DNA from: Litorimonas cladophorae
Lineage (GTDB): Bacteria; Pseudomonadota; Alphaproteobacteria; Caulobacterales; Maricaulaceae
Assembly (NCBI RefSeq): GCF_014652455.1
Contig: NZ_BMYV01000001.1
Span: 868,001 to 932,000, forward strand
DNA: 64,000 nt
Reading direction: 5' to 3'
Under the pieces are notes generated by a model, which searched no databases, was not told the origin of the DNA, and saw nothing but the letters and a program-made list of their open reading frames with translations. Both the position numbers and the translations under genes were made by a program. Shown piece by piece: positions 46,023 to 53,857 of the stretch. How positions within the stretch are numbered: the first letter of the stretch is position 1; the number at the start of each line of letters is the position of its first letter.

Positions 46023-46513
46023 GACAGTTCACCAAATTCACGCTGGTCTCCCTATGTGTGTTGGCAATGAACGCTTGCGGTGCTGGTGAAGACACAAACT
46101 CCATAACAGAAAACACGGCGGGCCAATCCGTCATCCTCTCGCAATCTGAGGTGACCGGGAATGTTGGAGACTGGGGAACCTTTTTCCCCTACTTCACCGA
46201 GGACACACATGTCCTGAAACCTGTTCTTGTGGGTGTGGCTAAAATTGATGCAGGCCAAGAAGTTCACCCTGCTCACCGTCATGCCGATGAAGAATACCTG
46301 ATGGTCACGAAAGGTCGCGGAACGTGGTATCTCAACGGCGTCGAAACAGAGGCCAAAGAAGGCGATATTCTGTTTGCACGGGCTTGGGATTATCATGGGG
46401 TGAGAGCGGCTGCAGATAGCCCATTAGAATTTGTCGTGTTTAAATATTCAGGCAAGTCTATACAGGCTCCATCTGATCCTGACCCCACCTTGCCGGAAGA
46501 ATTAAAGCCATAA
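46019..46513 (+). CDS. Cupin-domain lipoprotein
   Basis: From ATG 46019 (ATGA overlap with the Kazal gene) the product has 164 residues: signal peptide with lipobox MNAC (Cys20), then a single cupin barrel with metal ligands in HPAHRHADEEYLMVTKGRG (two His and Glu) and WDYHGVRA (His), i.e. the standard cupin motif 1 and motif 2. Role unknown: extracytoplasmic metal-dependent enzyme or binding protein. The stop is followed immediately by the CoxE-like gene. Confidence 0.85.
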   Translation: MRQFTKFTLVSLCVLAMNACGAGEDTNSITENTAGQSVILSQSEVTGNVGDWGTFFPYFTEDTHVLKPVLVGVAKIDAGQEVHPAHRHADEEYLMVTKGRGTWYLNGVETEAKEGDILFARAWDYHGVRAAADSPLEFVVFKYSGKSIQAPSDPDPTLPEELKP

Positions 46514-47701
46514 ATGTTTCATCATTTTTTCAGTGAATTGCGCCGCGCGCGTGTCCCCGTCTCTATTCGCGAATATTTGACGCTACTTGAGGGGGTAGAA
46601 AAAAACGTTCCAGATGAGAGTCTGGACGGCTTTTACTACCTTTCGCGCACCGCATTGGTGAAAGATGAGCGCGATCTGGATAAATTTGATCAAGTCTTTA
46701 GCCATGTATTTCGCGGCGTCGATTATCTGGCTGATATCTTCGGCCAAGACGATGCTGATATTCCCGCCGACTGGCTCAAGAAAATGGCGGAACTTCACCT
46801 CACGCCCGAAGAAATGGCAGAGATTGAAGCCCTCGGCGATCTCGACAAAATTATGGAAGCGCTGAAAGAGCGCTTAGACAACCAAGACAAACGCCATGAA
46901 GGCGGCAATAAGAACATTGGCACGGCGGGCAGATCGCCCTTCGGCGCCTATGGCTACAACCCAGAAGGCGTGCGTATCGGCCAGAAAGAAGGCCGCCACG
47001 GTAAAGCGGTTAAAGTCTGGGATAAACGCGTTTTCAAAAACCTAGACGGCGACCGAGAGATCGGCACACGAAATATCAAAGTCGCCCTTCGTCGCCTCCG
47101 TAAATTTGCGCGCGATGGAGCCGCCGATGAATTAGACTTGGCGGGCACGATTAATGGCACCGCCAAGCAAGGCTGGCTCGATATAAAAATGCGTCCTGAA
47201 CGCCGTAACGCTGTCAAAGTCATGGCCTTTTTCGATATTGGTGGATCGATGGACGGCCACATCAAACAGGTCGAAGAATTATTTTCCGCTGCCCGTTCCG
47301 AATTCAAACGCCTAGAATATTTCTATTTCCACAACTGTCTTTATGAGCAAGTTTGGAAAGACAATAAGCGCCGCATGAGCGAGGTCACGCCGACATGGGA
47401 TATTTTCCATAAGTTCGGGTCTGACCACCGCGTTGTCATCGTCGGAGATGCCGCGATGAGCCCCTATGAAATCGCCATGCGTGGCGGGTCAGTCGAACAT
47501 TGGAACGAAGAGCCCGGAGCTGTCTGGTTGAAACGCTTAACGGACATTTATCCGCACATTGTTTGGATCAATCCGACTGAAGAAAAATATTGGGCTTATT
47601 CGCAATCAACGAAAATGGTTCAGGATATTATCGGGGCAGATCGCATGTTCCCTATGACCCTCAGCGGGCTAGAGTCCGCCATGAAAGAACTTGCGCGCTA
47701 G
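46514..47701 (+). CDS. VWA-domain protein, CoxE-like
   Basis: The 395-residue product belongs to the VWA/CoxE-like family that usually pairs with a MoxR-type AAA ATPase to mature metalloenzymes or remodel complexes. N-terminal helical region (RRARVPVSIREYLTLLEGVE), a charged middle, and a C-terminal VWA domain with a MIDAS-type FFDIGGSMDG near 237-246 and a Thr/Asp region further on (VVIVGDAAMSPYEIA). No MoxR ATPase gene is in the neighbourhood, so the partner must be encoded elsewhere. Starts directly after the cupin gene with no gap. Confidence 0.86.
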   Translation: MFHHFFSELRRARVPVSIREYLTLLEGVEKNVPDESLDGFYYLSRTALVKDERDLDKFDQVFSHVFRGVDYLADIFGQDDADIPADWLKKMAELHLTPEEMAEIEALGDLDKIMEALKERLDNQDKRHEGGNKNIGTAGRSPFGAYGYNPEGVRIGQKEGRHGKAVKVWDKRVFKNLDGDREIGTRNIKVALRRLRKFARDGAADELDLAGTINGTAKQGWLDIKMRPERRNAVKVMAFFDIGGSMDGHIKQVEELFSAARSEFKRLEYFYFHNCLYEQVWKDNKRRMSEVTPTWDIFHKFGSDHRVVIVGDAAMSPYEIAMRGGSVEHWNEEPGAVWLKRLTDIYPHIVWINPTEEKYWAYSQSTKMVQDIIGADRMFPMTLSGLESAMKELAR

Positions 47702-47736
47702 CGCTTTCTAAACTCAGATTTACTTTGGAGAATACA

Positions 47737-48315
47737 ATGAAACATGTCTTGATTTTAGGTGCTGCGGCACTTGCCCTCGCCGCTTGTGGCGCAGGCGAAA
47801 CTGAAGCTGAAACAACAGAGGTTGCCCCCGCCGTGGTGGAAACGCCCGCTGTCGAGACACCTGCAACAATTGGCGCCGCATGGTTGGCCGATAATGCTAA
47901 AGAAGACGGCGTTGTCACGACAGATTCTGGTTTGCAGTATAAGGTGATCCAAGCCGGACTAGAAAATGGTGCTGCCGCCGCGCCTGGTCAGACAATTGCC
48001 GCGAATTACCACGGCTTTTTCCTTGATGAAGAAGTCTTCGATAGTTCTTACACGCGTGGGCAACCGCTGGTCGGCCCCTCAAACGGATTTATCAAAGGTT
48101 GGAATGAAGCGCTAGGCGAGATGAAAGTCTGTGAAGCGCGCACGCTCTATATTAATTCTGACCTCGCTTATGGTCCGCGTGGACGCGGGTCTATCCCGGG
48201 TGGCGCAACACTCCTATTCCACATGCAGCTATTGGCAGTCGACGGACCGAAAGATGGTGACCTAGAGATGGTTTGCCCAGAGGATAAAATTCTGTCGGGA
48301 CCAGAAGACTACTAA
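47737..48315 (+). CDS. FKBP-type peptidyl-prolyl cis-trans isomerase, lipoprotein
   Basis: Folding catalyst anchored in the envelope. Start at ATG 47737 with GGAG upstream (the frame extends to 47590 inside the previous gene, rejected). The 192-residue product has a lipobox LAAC (Cys16), a Glu/Thr/Pro-rich linker, and one FKBP domain with YKVIQAG, GQTIAANYHGFFLDEEVFD, PLVGPSNGFIKGWNEALGEM, AYGPRGRGSIPGGATL and LLFHMQLLAV, covering the usual active-site aromatics (Tyr, Phe, Trp). Ends 33 bp before a strong bidirectional terminator. Confidence 0.92.
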   Translation: MKHVLILGAAALALAACGAGETEAETTEVAPAVVETPAVETPATIGAAWLADNAKEDGVVTTDSGLQYKVIQAGLENGAAAAPGQTIAANYHGFFLDEEVFDSSYTRGQPLVGPSNGFIKGWNEALGEMKVCEARTLYINSDLAYGPRGRGSIPGGATLLFHMQLLAVDGPKDGDLEMVCPEDKILSGPEDY

Positions 48316-48347
48316 CCCTCTTTTCCTACAGTTTATTGAAATAGAAA

Positions 48348-48378
48348 AGCCGCCTCATGTGACATGAGACGGCTTTTT
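48348..48378 (+). terminator. Intrinsic terminator, probably bidirectional
   Basis: AGCCG-C-CTCATGT pairs with ACATGAG-A-CGGCT (one mismatch) and is followed by TTTTT on the plus strand; the minus strand side also has a CTTTTC run. Sits between the convergent FKBP and TadG-like genes. Confidence 0.85.
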
Positions 48379-48399
48379 AGTCTGTAGATCGAAATCGCC

Positions 48400-49755
48400 T
48401 TAGGCAGAGATACGAAGCTCGTTTAGCGCATCTCCAATATCTTGAAACGCCTTGTTCAATTCGCTCGCATTGCTGGCGTCAAAGAATTTGGAATTGTCAG
48501 ACGCGCAACGGCTGAGCATGTTTTTCGTTGTGCTGTCACTTACGTCATAAGCAATCGTGTAGATCGTGACCTTGTCGCGCTTAGCTTCTGAGCAAAGCTT
48601 ATCGGTTTTTGCATTGGCGGCATTTATATCTTTCCCGTTGTGATACTCGCCATTCTTGGACCGTTGGTTTTCGCCATCTGTCATCACGATCATCACTTTC
48701 TCACGATCTGGGTTTACTTTGGTGCCTGCGGAAGACAGCGGTAGGCTCTCGTCCAATGTGCGCCATCCCCAAAGAATACCGGCTGGGATGTAAGTTTCTT
48801 GGCGCGCCTTAAGGCCTGAGACTGTGGCTTTGGCTGTCTTCATGCTTTTATTCAAAGGCTGTAGTTCCGTCGCGCAGCTAACGCTTAATAGACCAGGGAT
48901 TTTCCGCCCATTAAATTCGACGCGTTCATCATATCCTGCTGTCCGCGATCCGACACACCCCTGCCATTTTCGCGTAGAGCACTTTTCATAAGGCGCGCTG
49001 TAAGTTTTGTCACATTTGTTATATGAACAGTCATAAGACACGCCGTCATTTGTGCAGGTTTTTTGGATGCGGCGACAGTTAGAGCTGGAGAGAACGTCTC
49101 TCTTCATCCAACAGACCTTCTCATCCGCTGGCACGTCCAGCCATGCCGCATTGCGGCGGCTTTTTCCGACATTGATGTACTCAGAGAACGGAACAACTGC
49201 GACCCGAAGATTTTTATTGTTAAGATCATCAAATGTGTCGAGCAACCCACCCGCGGCGGCCTTCAGGCTGCCAATCTTATTTTTATCGGACATGGAGAAA
49301 GTCGTATCTAGGACAAGGGCAACATCCATAGCTTTGTCCGCATAAGTGGCGGTTGATTGAACACCGACATTCATATCCTTGCGATTAAAGATGCCCGTAA
49401 AATAAGTATCGATATTATTTTTGGTTGTGACGGTGACGGCATCGCCTACCCGAACAACATCCTGCACTTCGATTCGAATACCGGCTTGGTCGGGGTAAGT
49501 AGCATCGTAAAGTGCCTGCGCCGCCTCTGTGAGCTTCACTTTTGTGTCCAAGGTTTTATCTTTGGCAGCCATTAAAGCCACAGCGTCTGTAGTGTCTTGC
49601 AACCGCTGTTTGGCGAAAAAGGCGTTGGAGCCATCAACAGCAATTGCCAAGCATCCAATGATGAAAAATGTACTAATCGCGAACATAACCGCGACATTGC
49701 CGCGTGTTTCAGTCCGGTATTGGTCAGCGATATGATTAAAGGTCCGTTTCATCAT
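48400..49755 (-). CDS. TadG-like pilus assembly protein with VWA domain
   Basis: Exported, membrane-anchored VWA protein. Start is taken at ATG 49755, with AAGGA five bases upstream; ATG 49752 and 49761 are close alternatives. The 451-residue product has an N-terminal TadE/TadG signal segment (RGNVAVMFAISTFFIIGCLAI, about 17-40), the conserved AVDGSNAFFAKQRLQDTTDA, a VWA domain with MIDAS-like VALVLDTTFSMSDKNK near 143-158, a Cys-rich insert (about 220-300), and MTDGENQRSKNG in the second VWA half. Related to TadG/pilus-linked VWA proteins of Caulobacterales. No other tad genes are in the window. A CtrA box lies about 140 bp upstream. Confidence 0.85.
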   Translation of the reverse strand: MMKRTFNHIADQYRTETRGNVAVMFAISTFFIIGCLAIAVDGSNAFFAKQRLQDTTDAVALMAAKDKTLDTKVKLTEAAQALYDATYPDQAGIRIEVQDVVRVGDAVTVTTKNNIDTYFTGIFNRKDMNVGVQSTATYADKAMDVALVLDTTFSMSDKNKIGSLKAAAGGLLDTFDDLNNKNLRVAVVPFSEYINVGKSRRNAAWLDVPADEKVCWMKRDVLSSSNCRRIQKTCTNDGVSYDCSYNKCDKTYSAPYEKCSTRKWQGCVGSRTAGYDERVEFNGRKIPGLLSVSCATELQPLNKSMKTAKATVSGLKARQETYIPAGILWGWRTLDESLPLSSAGTKVNPDREKVMIVMTDGENQRSKNGEYHNGKDINAANAKTDKLCSEAKRDKVTIYTIAYDVSDSTTKNMLSRCASDNSKFFDASNASELNKAFQDIGDALNELRISA

Positions 49756-49892
49756 CCACATCCTTATTTAGTCACTTCGCCCGACTTGGGCCCGTTTTGG
49801 AACGGTGTGACTGCGTTATGGGAGTGATGTTGCATCCGCTCTGCCAGAAGGAGAAACTGTCCAACTGTGAAACACAAAGGTGGAAAACGTGG

Positions 49893-49907
49893 TTAAAAAG
49901 CTCTTAA
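49893..49907. promoter_or_regulatory. CtrA-type box upstream of the TadG-like gene
   Basis: Exact TTAA-N7-TTAA (spacer AAAGCTC), about 138-152 bp before the ATG at 49755, in the 246-bp gap before the M16 peptidase gene. Caulobacter pilus genes are CtrA targets, which fits. Confidence 0.55.
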
Positions 49908-50001
49908 TTCTAAACAGAGTGTGACAAAAAATGGTTTAATTTCAGTCACTCTCGGAGGTTTGCAAAGGCCAAGCCAAATTCAACCGTGAGCTCATTTGAC
50001 C

Positions 50002-52857
50002 TTAGCCGCCAGGCAAAATCTGTATCTCAACCGCTGATGCATTGATAAACACTTGTTCCGCCAAAGGTTTCAGGTCCTCAAGTGTCATATTTTGATACGT
50101 GTCTTCTCGCGAGCGAAAACGCTCAAGGCCTGAAGGGTCGGATTGGGCTTCGCGCAAGACGCTCATCCAAAGACTGTTATTTTCAAGACTTGTTTCAAGG
50201 TTTTCCAATATGGGTTTGATTGCGCGCTCGAAAACATCGGGATCAATATCTCCAGCCCGAAAACTCTCCGCAACTTCGCGAATTTCTTCTGCCATCAAAT
50301 CAATCCGGTCCGGGCTGACCTCAATTTGCGCGCCGATAAAACCATATCCGGGGTAAAGACGAGAACTCGATTGCGACACACCGGGGGAATAGGTCGCCCC
50401 CTCGTCTTCGCGCAAAACTTCCGTCAACCGCAGCTCAAACAAATTGGATAGCATTTGCGCATGGCGAGATTGTAAAACATCGCTTCCGTCGGGCGCAGGC
50501 CAATAAATATATAGGCGCGCTGTTTCTGCATCGCCTGCGTGAGTCAATTTAATGGGACGCTTGGTCCCAGCGGGAAACTTGATTGCCGTTAACGCAGGAT
50601 CAGGCACGTAACTTTGGGCCGGACGTTCTGGCAACGCGCCGAAAGTCTTGGCAACGGCGTCGACTAAAACATCTTCCTCGACGTCCCCGACGACAGTGAG
50701 TTCAATCGCGCCGTTGAGAACATTCTCGTCCATCCAGCTTTTAATCAAATCGAAATCTACATCCAAAAGATCAGCTTCATCTGGTAGGCCCCAGCGCTTG
50801 TCTCCTGAACGCAAGATCCGTCCAAGATCGCGGCTGGCAACGCCAGCAGGCGTGCTGTCCAGCGTCGGATACCAAGATCGAATATACTTGTCATATTGGG
50901 CTTGCGCCTCTGGGCGGTAGCCCGGGTCGGTGGCATAAGCCGCCATGAGCTTAAATTGCAGTTCAAGGTCGTCTGGCGTTGTCGAACCTGACAAGGTCAT
51001 TGTTGTATCGCCTAGCCCGCGGCCAACGCCCACGGACCGTCCCGCCATCAATGTTCTGATGTCATCCACGGAATGCTGACCCAATCCAGAAAGAGAGAGC
51101 ATGTTCGTCGCATAAGTCTCAAACCCAGGCGCATCGGCGATGGGTGCGCTCAACGTGCCGGCACCGAGCCTTGCGGACATGCGAATTACATTTTCTTCAA
51201 AATCAGAATTTTTGAAATTCAAACGCACATTATTGTCGAAGGTGATGAGCGTCGCGTCTAAATCGTCAATCCGCTCGCGTTTAGTGACGGTTCCTGCGGG
51301 CCCAAAGTCATTATAGGCGAAGGATAATTGCTTATCCTCTGCACGTGGTGAAACCTCGACAGCGGCGGATTTTCTATAAGCTGCCAAAAGCTTGGTCTCG
51401 CCCTCTTCCAAAATGTCAGAAGTTTGCAAATATAGCTGGGGCGCGGCGTCGAGACCGGCCCAGCCTTCGCGGAAGGCTTCGGTGACAGCGTCCAAGGTGA
51501 TCTCATCTTTACTCGCCATGAAACGTTCCAGCGCCGTTTCAGGCGTAGTGACAACCGCTTCTCCGCCAAATGCGCCAATAATTTGACGCGCCAGCCGTGG
51601 CGTACGGCGTGTAGGCGAAGTTTGTACGGAGACTTTGAGAGAATTTTCGTCATTGGCGAGTTGTTCGTCCAATTCCGCTTGCGTGAAGCCGAACTCCAAA
51701 GCTTGACGAAGCGTTTGTTCACCTTGGGCCAGCGCCGCTTCCCAATTTTCGGGTTGCGCGTTGACTGTCAAAGACGACACCTCAGCCACGTCGAAGAAGT
51801 TGCTGCGCCCAACACCCGCCGAAATGAAGGCCGCACTTTCAGTACGCGCCAACTTACCCAACCGTCGATTGAGCATTCGATTTCCCATAGCTTCGATTCG
51901 GCCTGTTTTGCGGGTGGCAACCGTGTCGCGTTCCTCTTCAACCGCTTTCAACACCGCCAAATTGACAGAGGTTTGGATTTCTGGATCGGAATAAACACGC
52001 GCGCGTGGAGTGGTAATCGCAACAGAGTCGATTTCGACATTCATACCGGCCTCAAATTCTGCAGAAGCGGTCCAATCCCCAAAAAATTCTTCAATCTTCT
52101 GAACGGCAAAAGCGGGCTCTAAATCACCAACGAGTGTGATGAAGGTCTTTTCAGGACGGTAAAAGCGACGATAGAATTCCCTGAACTGCTCGGGTTGAAT
52201 AGTGTCAATCGTGGCTTCAGTGCCTATCGGTAAGCGCGCAGGTAAAACTGTATGACCTGCGTAAAAATCCAGTTGATCCAGAAAGGCGCGAAACGCTGGA
52301 TTGGAGCGCGCCCGACGTTCGGCTTGAATAACGCCACGTTCTTTCTCAATCGCATCAGGAGCCAGAAGCAAACGCTCCGCTGTTTCCCGCATGATCCCTA
52401 GCGTCTCATTGAGCATCTCTTCTGAGACGTCAGGGAGTTCCAACTGATAGGTTGTTTCGGTGAACCCAGTAGACGCATTCGTATCAGCACCAAAGGCCAA
52501 GCCAAAACGCTCCAGACGCTTTGTCATTTCACCTTCTGGGATATTCTCTGATCCGTTAAAGGCCATATGCTCAAGAAAATGTGCTAACCCGCGTGTCTCA
52601 TCTGTTTCGTTCAAAGACCCGGTATCGACCCGCATCAAAAGAGACGCGGTTTTCGTTGGCGTCGCATTCTGACGGACAGCGTAGCGAAGCCCATTTGGCA
52701 ATTCACCATAGGTAATTGCGGGATCAACCGGCAAATCGGACGCCATATGCGCAAAAGGCGCATCGAGGCTGGGATCTATTTCAGGCGACGCCGCCCTGCA
52801 CCCGCCAAGGAAAACAAGAGCGACAACAGAGACTTGGGTCAAAAATGAGATACGCAT
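50002..52857 (-). CDS. M16 family zinc metallopeptidase (insulinase-type), lipoprotein
   Basis: Large envelope peptidase, 951 residues, with lipobox LGGC (Cys20) so lipid-anchored. The active half begins around 45; the inverted zinc motif HxxEH is HFLEH (His93, Glu96, His97), with the distal Glu in EKERGVIQAERRA near 170. Further M16 halves follow (about 215-400, 520-700, 730-930), giving the clam-shell of four alpha/beta domains; the C-terminal RLY-type substrate region (TYSPGVSQSSSRLYPGYGF) is present. Probably clears peptides or misfolded proteins in the periplasm. Monocistronic. Confidence 0.93.
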   Translation of the reverse strand: MRISFLTQVSVVALVFLGGCRAASPEIDPSLDAPFAHMASDLPVDPAITYGELPNGLRYAVRQNATPTKTASLLMRVDTGSLNETDETRGLAHFLEHMAFNGSENIPEGEMTKRLERFGLAFGADTNASTGFTETTYQLELPDVSEEMLNETLGIMRETAERLLLAPDAIEKERGVIQAERRARSNPAFRAFLDQLDFYAGHTVLPARLPIGTEATIDTIQPEQFREFYRRFYRPEKTFITLVGDLEPAFAVQKIEEFFGDWTASAEFEAGMNVEIDSVAITTPRARVYSDPEIQTSVNLAVLKAVEEERDTVATRKTGRIEAMGNRMLNRRLGKLARTESAAFISAGVGRSNFFDVAEVSSLTVNAQPENWEAALAQGEQTLRQALEFGFTQAELDEQLANDENSLKVSVQTSPTRRTPRLARQIIGAFGGEAVVTTPETALERFMASKDEITLDAVTEAFREGWAGLDAAPQLYLQTSDILEEGETKLLAAYRKSAAVEVSPRAEDKQLSFAYNDFGPAGTVTKRERIDDLDATLITFDNNVRLNFKNSDFEENVIRMSARLGAGTLSAPIADAPGFETYATNMLSLSGLGQHSVDDIRTLMAGRSVGVGRGLGDTTMTLSGSTTPDDLELQFKLMAAYATDPGYRPEAQAQYDKYIRSWYPTLDSTPAGVASRDLGRILRSGDKRWGLPDEADLLDVDFDLIKSWMDENVLNGAIELTVVGDVEEDVLVDAVAKTFGALPERPAQSYVPDPALTAIKFPAGTKRPIKLTHAGDAETARLYIYWPAPDGSDVLQSRHAQMLSNLFELRLTEVLREDEGATYSPGVSQSSSRLYPGYGFIGAQIEVSPDRIDLMAEEIREVAESFRAGDIDPDVFERAIKPILENLETSLENNSLWMSVLREAQSDPSGLERFRSREDTYQNMTLEDLKPLAEQVFINASAVEIQILPGG

Positions 52858-53037
52858 GATAAATCCGGAAACAGGTCAATATTAGATTCGCTGAGCACTT
52901 CTCTGAAGGGGACCGCTTTTCAGAGCAAGAGCTGTTAAGCAGTCCAGTTTTCCACAACTTTACAGAGATTAGCATTTTGGAAATCACGGTGCTATTTGGC
53001 GCTTGCAAGATTTCCATTTCGAAGTATCACGCGCCCA

Positions 53038-53730
53038 ATGCCAAGCACGACCACTACGTCCCTGAAAGTCAGCGCCCTTGATTCGTCTAATGCAGATGAC
53101 GAGCATGGGATCATTGTATTTGACTTCGACGGAACCATTACAACTCGAGACACATTCGCACTTTTCCTTCGGTATTATGCGGGGCCTTTTGGATGGGCAG
53201 GCAATATTCTACGCCTCCTCCCCACCTTTGCTGCTTATAAGCTAGGCGGTATCGATCGCCACGCAGTCAAGAAAGCCGTGGTCAAACGCTTCTTTACGGG
53301 AAAATCGGCCAAAGATGTAGACAACCGCGCCGCAGACTTTGCGCGCGATGTTATACCGGGCCTGATCCGCCCAGCTGCACTGCAACATATCAACGCAAAA
53401 TTAGCCGATAAAAATTATGGTCCAGAGTCATTATATATATGCAGCGCTTCGATCGGCCCATATCTCCGTTATTGGGCAGGTTCATGTGGCATTCAGGCAA
53501 ATCACGTCATGGCCACAGAATTAGCCGTCAAAGACGACAGAATCACTGGCGAATTGGATGGTTATAATGTTTGGGGTGCAAACAAGGTTCGCCGCATTTT
53601 AGACCAATTTGCACCACACACTGTGAGCATACTTGAGGCTTATGGTGATACGAGAGGAGATCAGGAGATGTTACACGCCGCTAAGGCGTCTTTCTTCCGA
53701 CCTTTTCGCGTAACACCATTTAGCCGTTGA
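53038..53730 (+). CDS. HAD-IB family phosphatase
   Basis: Soluble haloacid-dehalogenase phosphatase of the SerB/PGP type, 230 residues from ATG 53038; a TTG-started frame reaches 52996. Motif I is VFDFDGTITTRDTF (nucleophile and general acid Asp), motif II is YICSASIGPYL, motif III Lys in NKVRRIL, motif IV GDTRGDQEML. The helical cap follows motif I (LFLRYYAGPFGW). HAD-IB members dephosphorylate phosphoserine, phosphatidylglycerophosphate (PgpC) or sugar phosphates; PgpC-type activity would fit the pgsA genes here but is inference. The giant repeat gene follows after a hairpin. Confidence 0.85.
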   Translation: MPSTTTTSLKVSALDSSNADDEHGIIVFDFDGTITTRDTFALFLRYYAGPFGWAGNILRLLPTFAAYKLGGIDRHAVKKAVVKRFFTGKSAKDVDNRAADFARDVIPGLIRPAALQHINAKLADKNYGPESLYICSASIGPYLRYWAGSCGIQANHVMATELAVKDDRITGELDGYNVWGANKVRRILDQFAPHTVSILEAYGDTRGDQEMLHAAKASFFRPFRVTPFSR

Positions 53731-53747
53731 ATTACCTTCCTCAGAGT

Positions 53748-53762
53748 TTAAGAGGAAGTTAA
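53748..53762. promoter_or_regulatory. CtrA-type box upstream of the giant repeat gene
   Basis: Exact TTAA-N7-TTAA (spacer GAGGAAG), 96-110 bp before the ATG at 53858. The same bases take part in a 7-bp hairpin CTTCCTC/GAGGAAG (53736-53758 area) that could end the HAD gene. Suggests cell-cycle control of the giant protein. Confidence 0.55.
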
Positions 53763-53857
53763 CGCCCTAGGTCCGCTTACGCGGTCGATTTGGGCTATTT
53801 TGAGATATCCGCATGTCGCGGATAACGAAACTGGAAGACTTTGGGGGTTTTCGTAAT

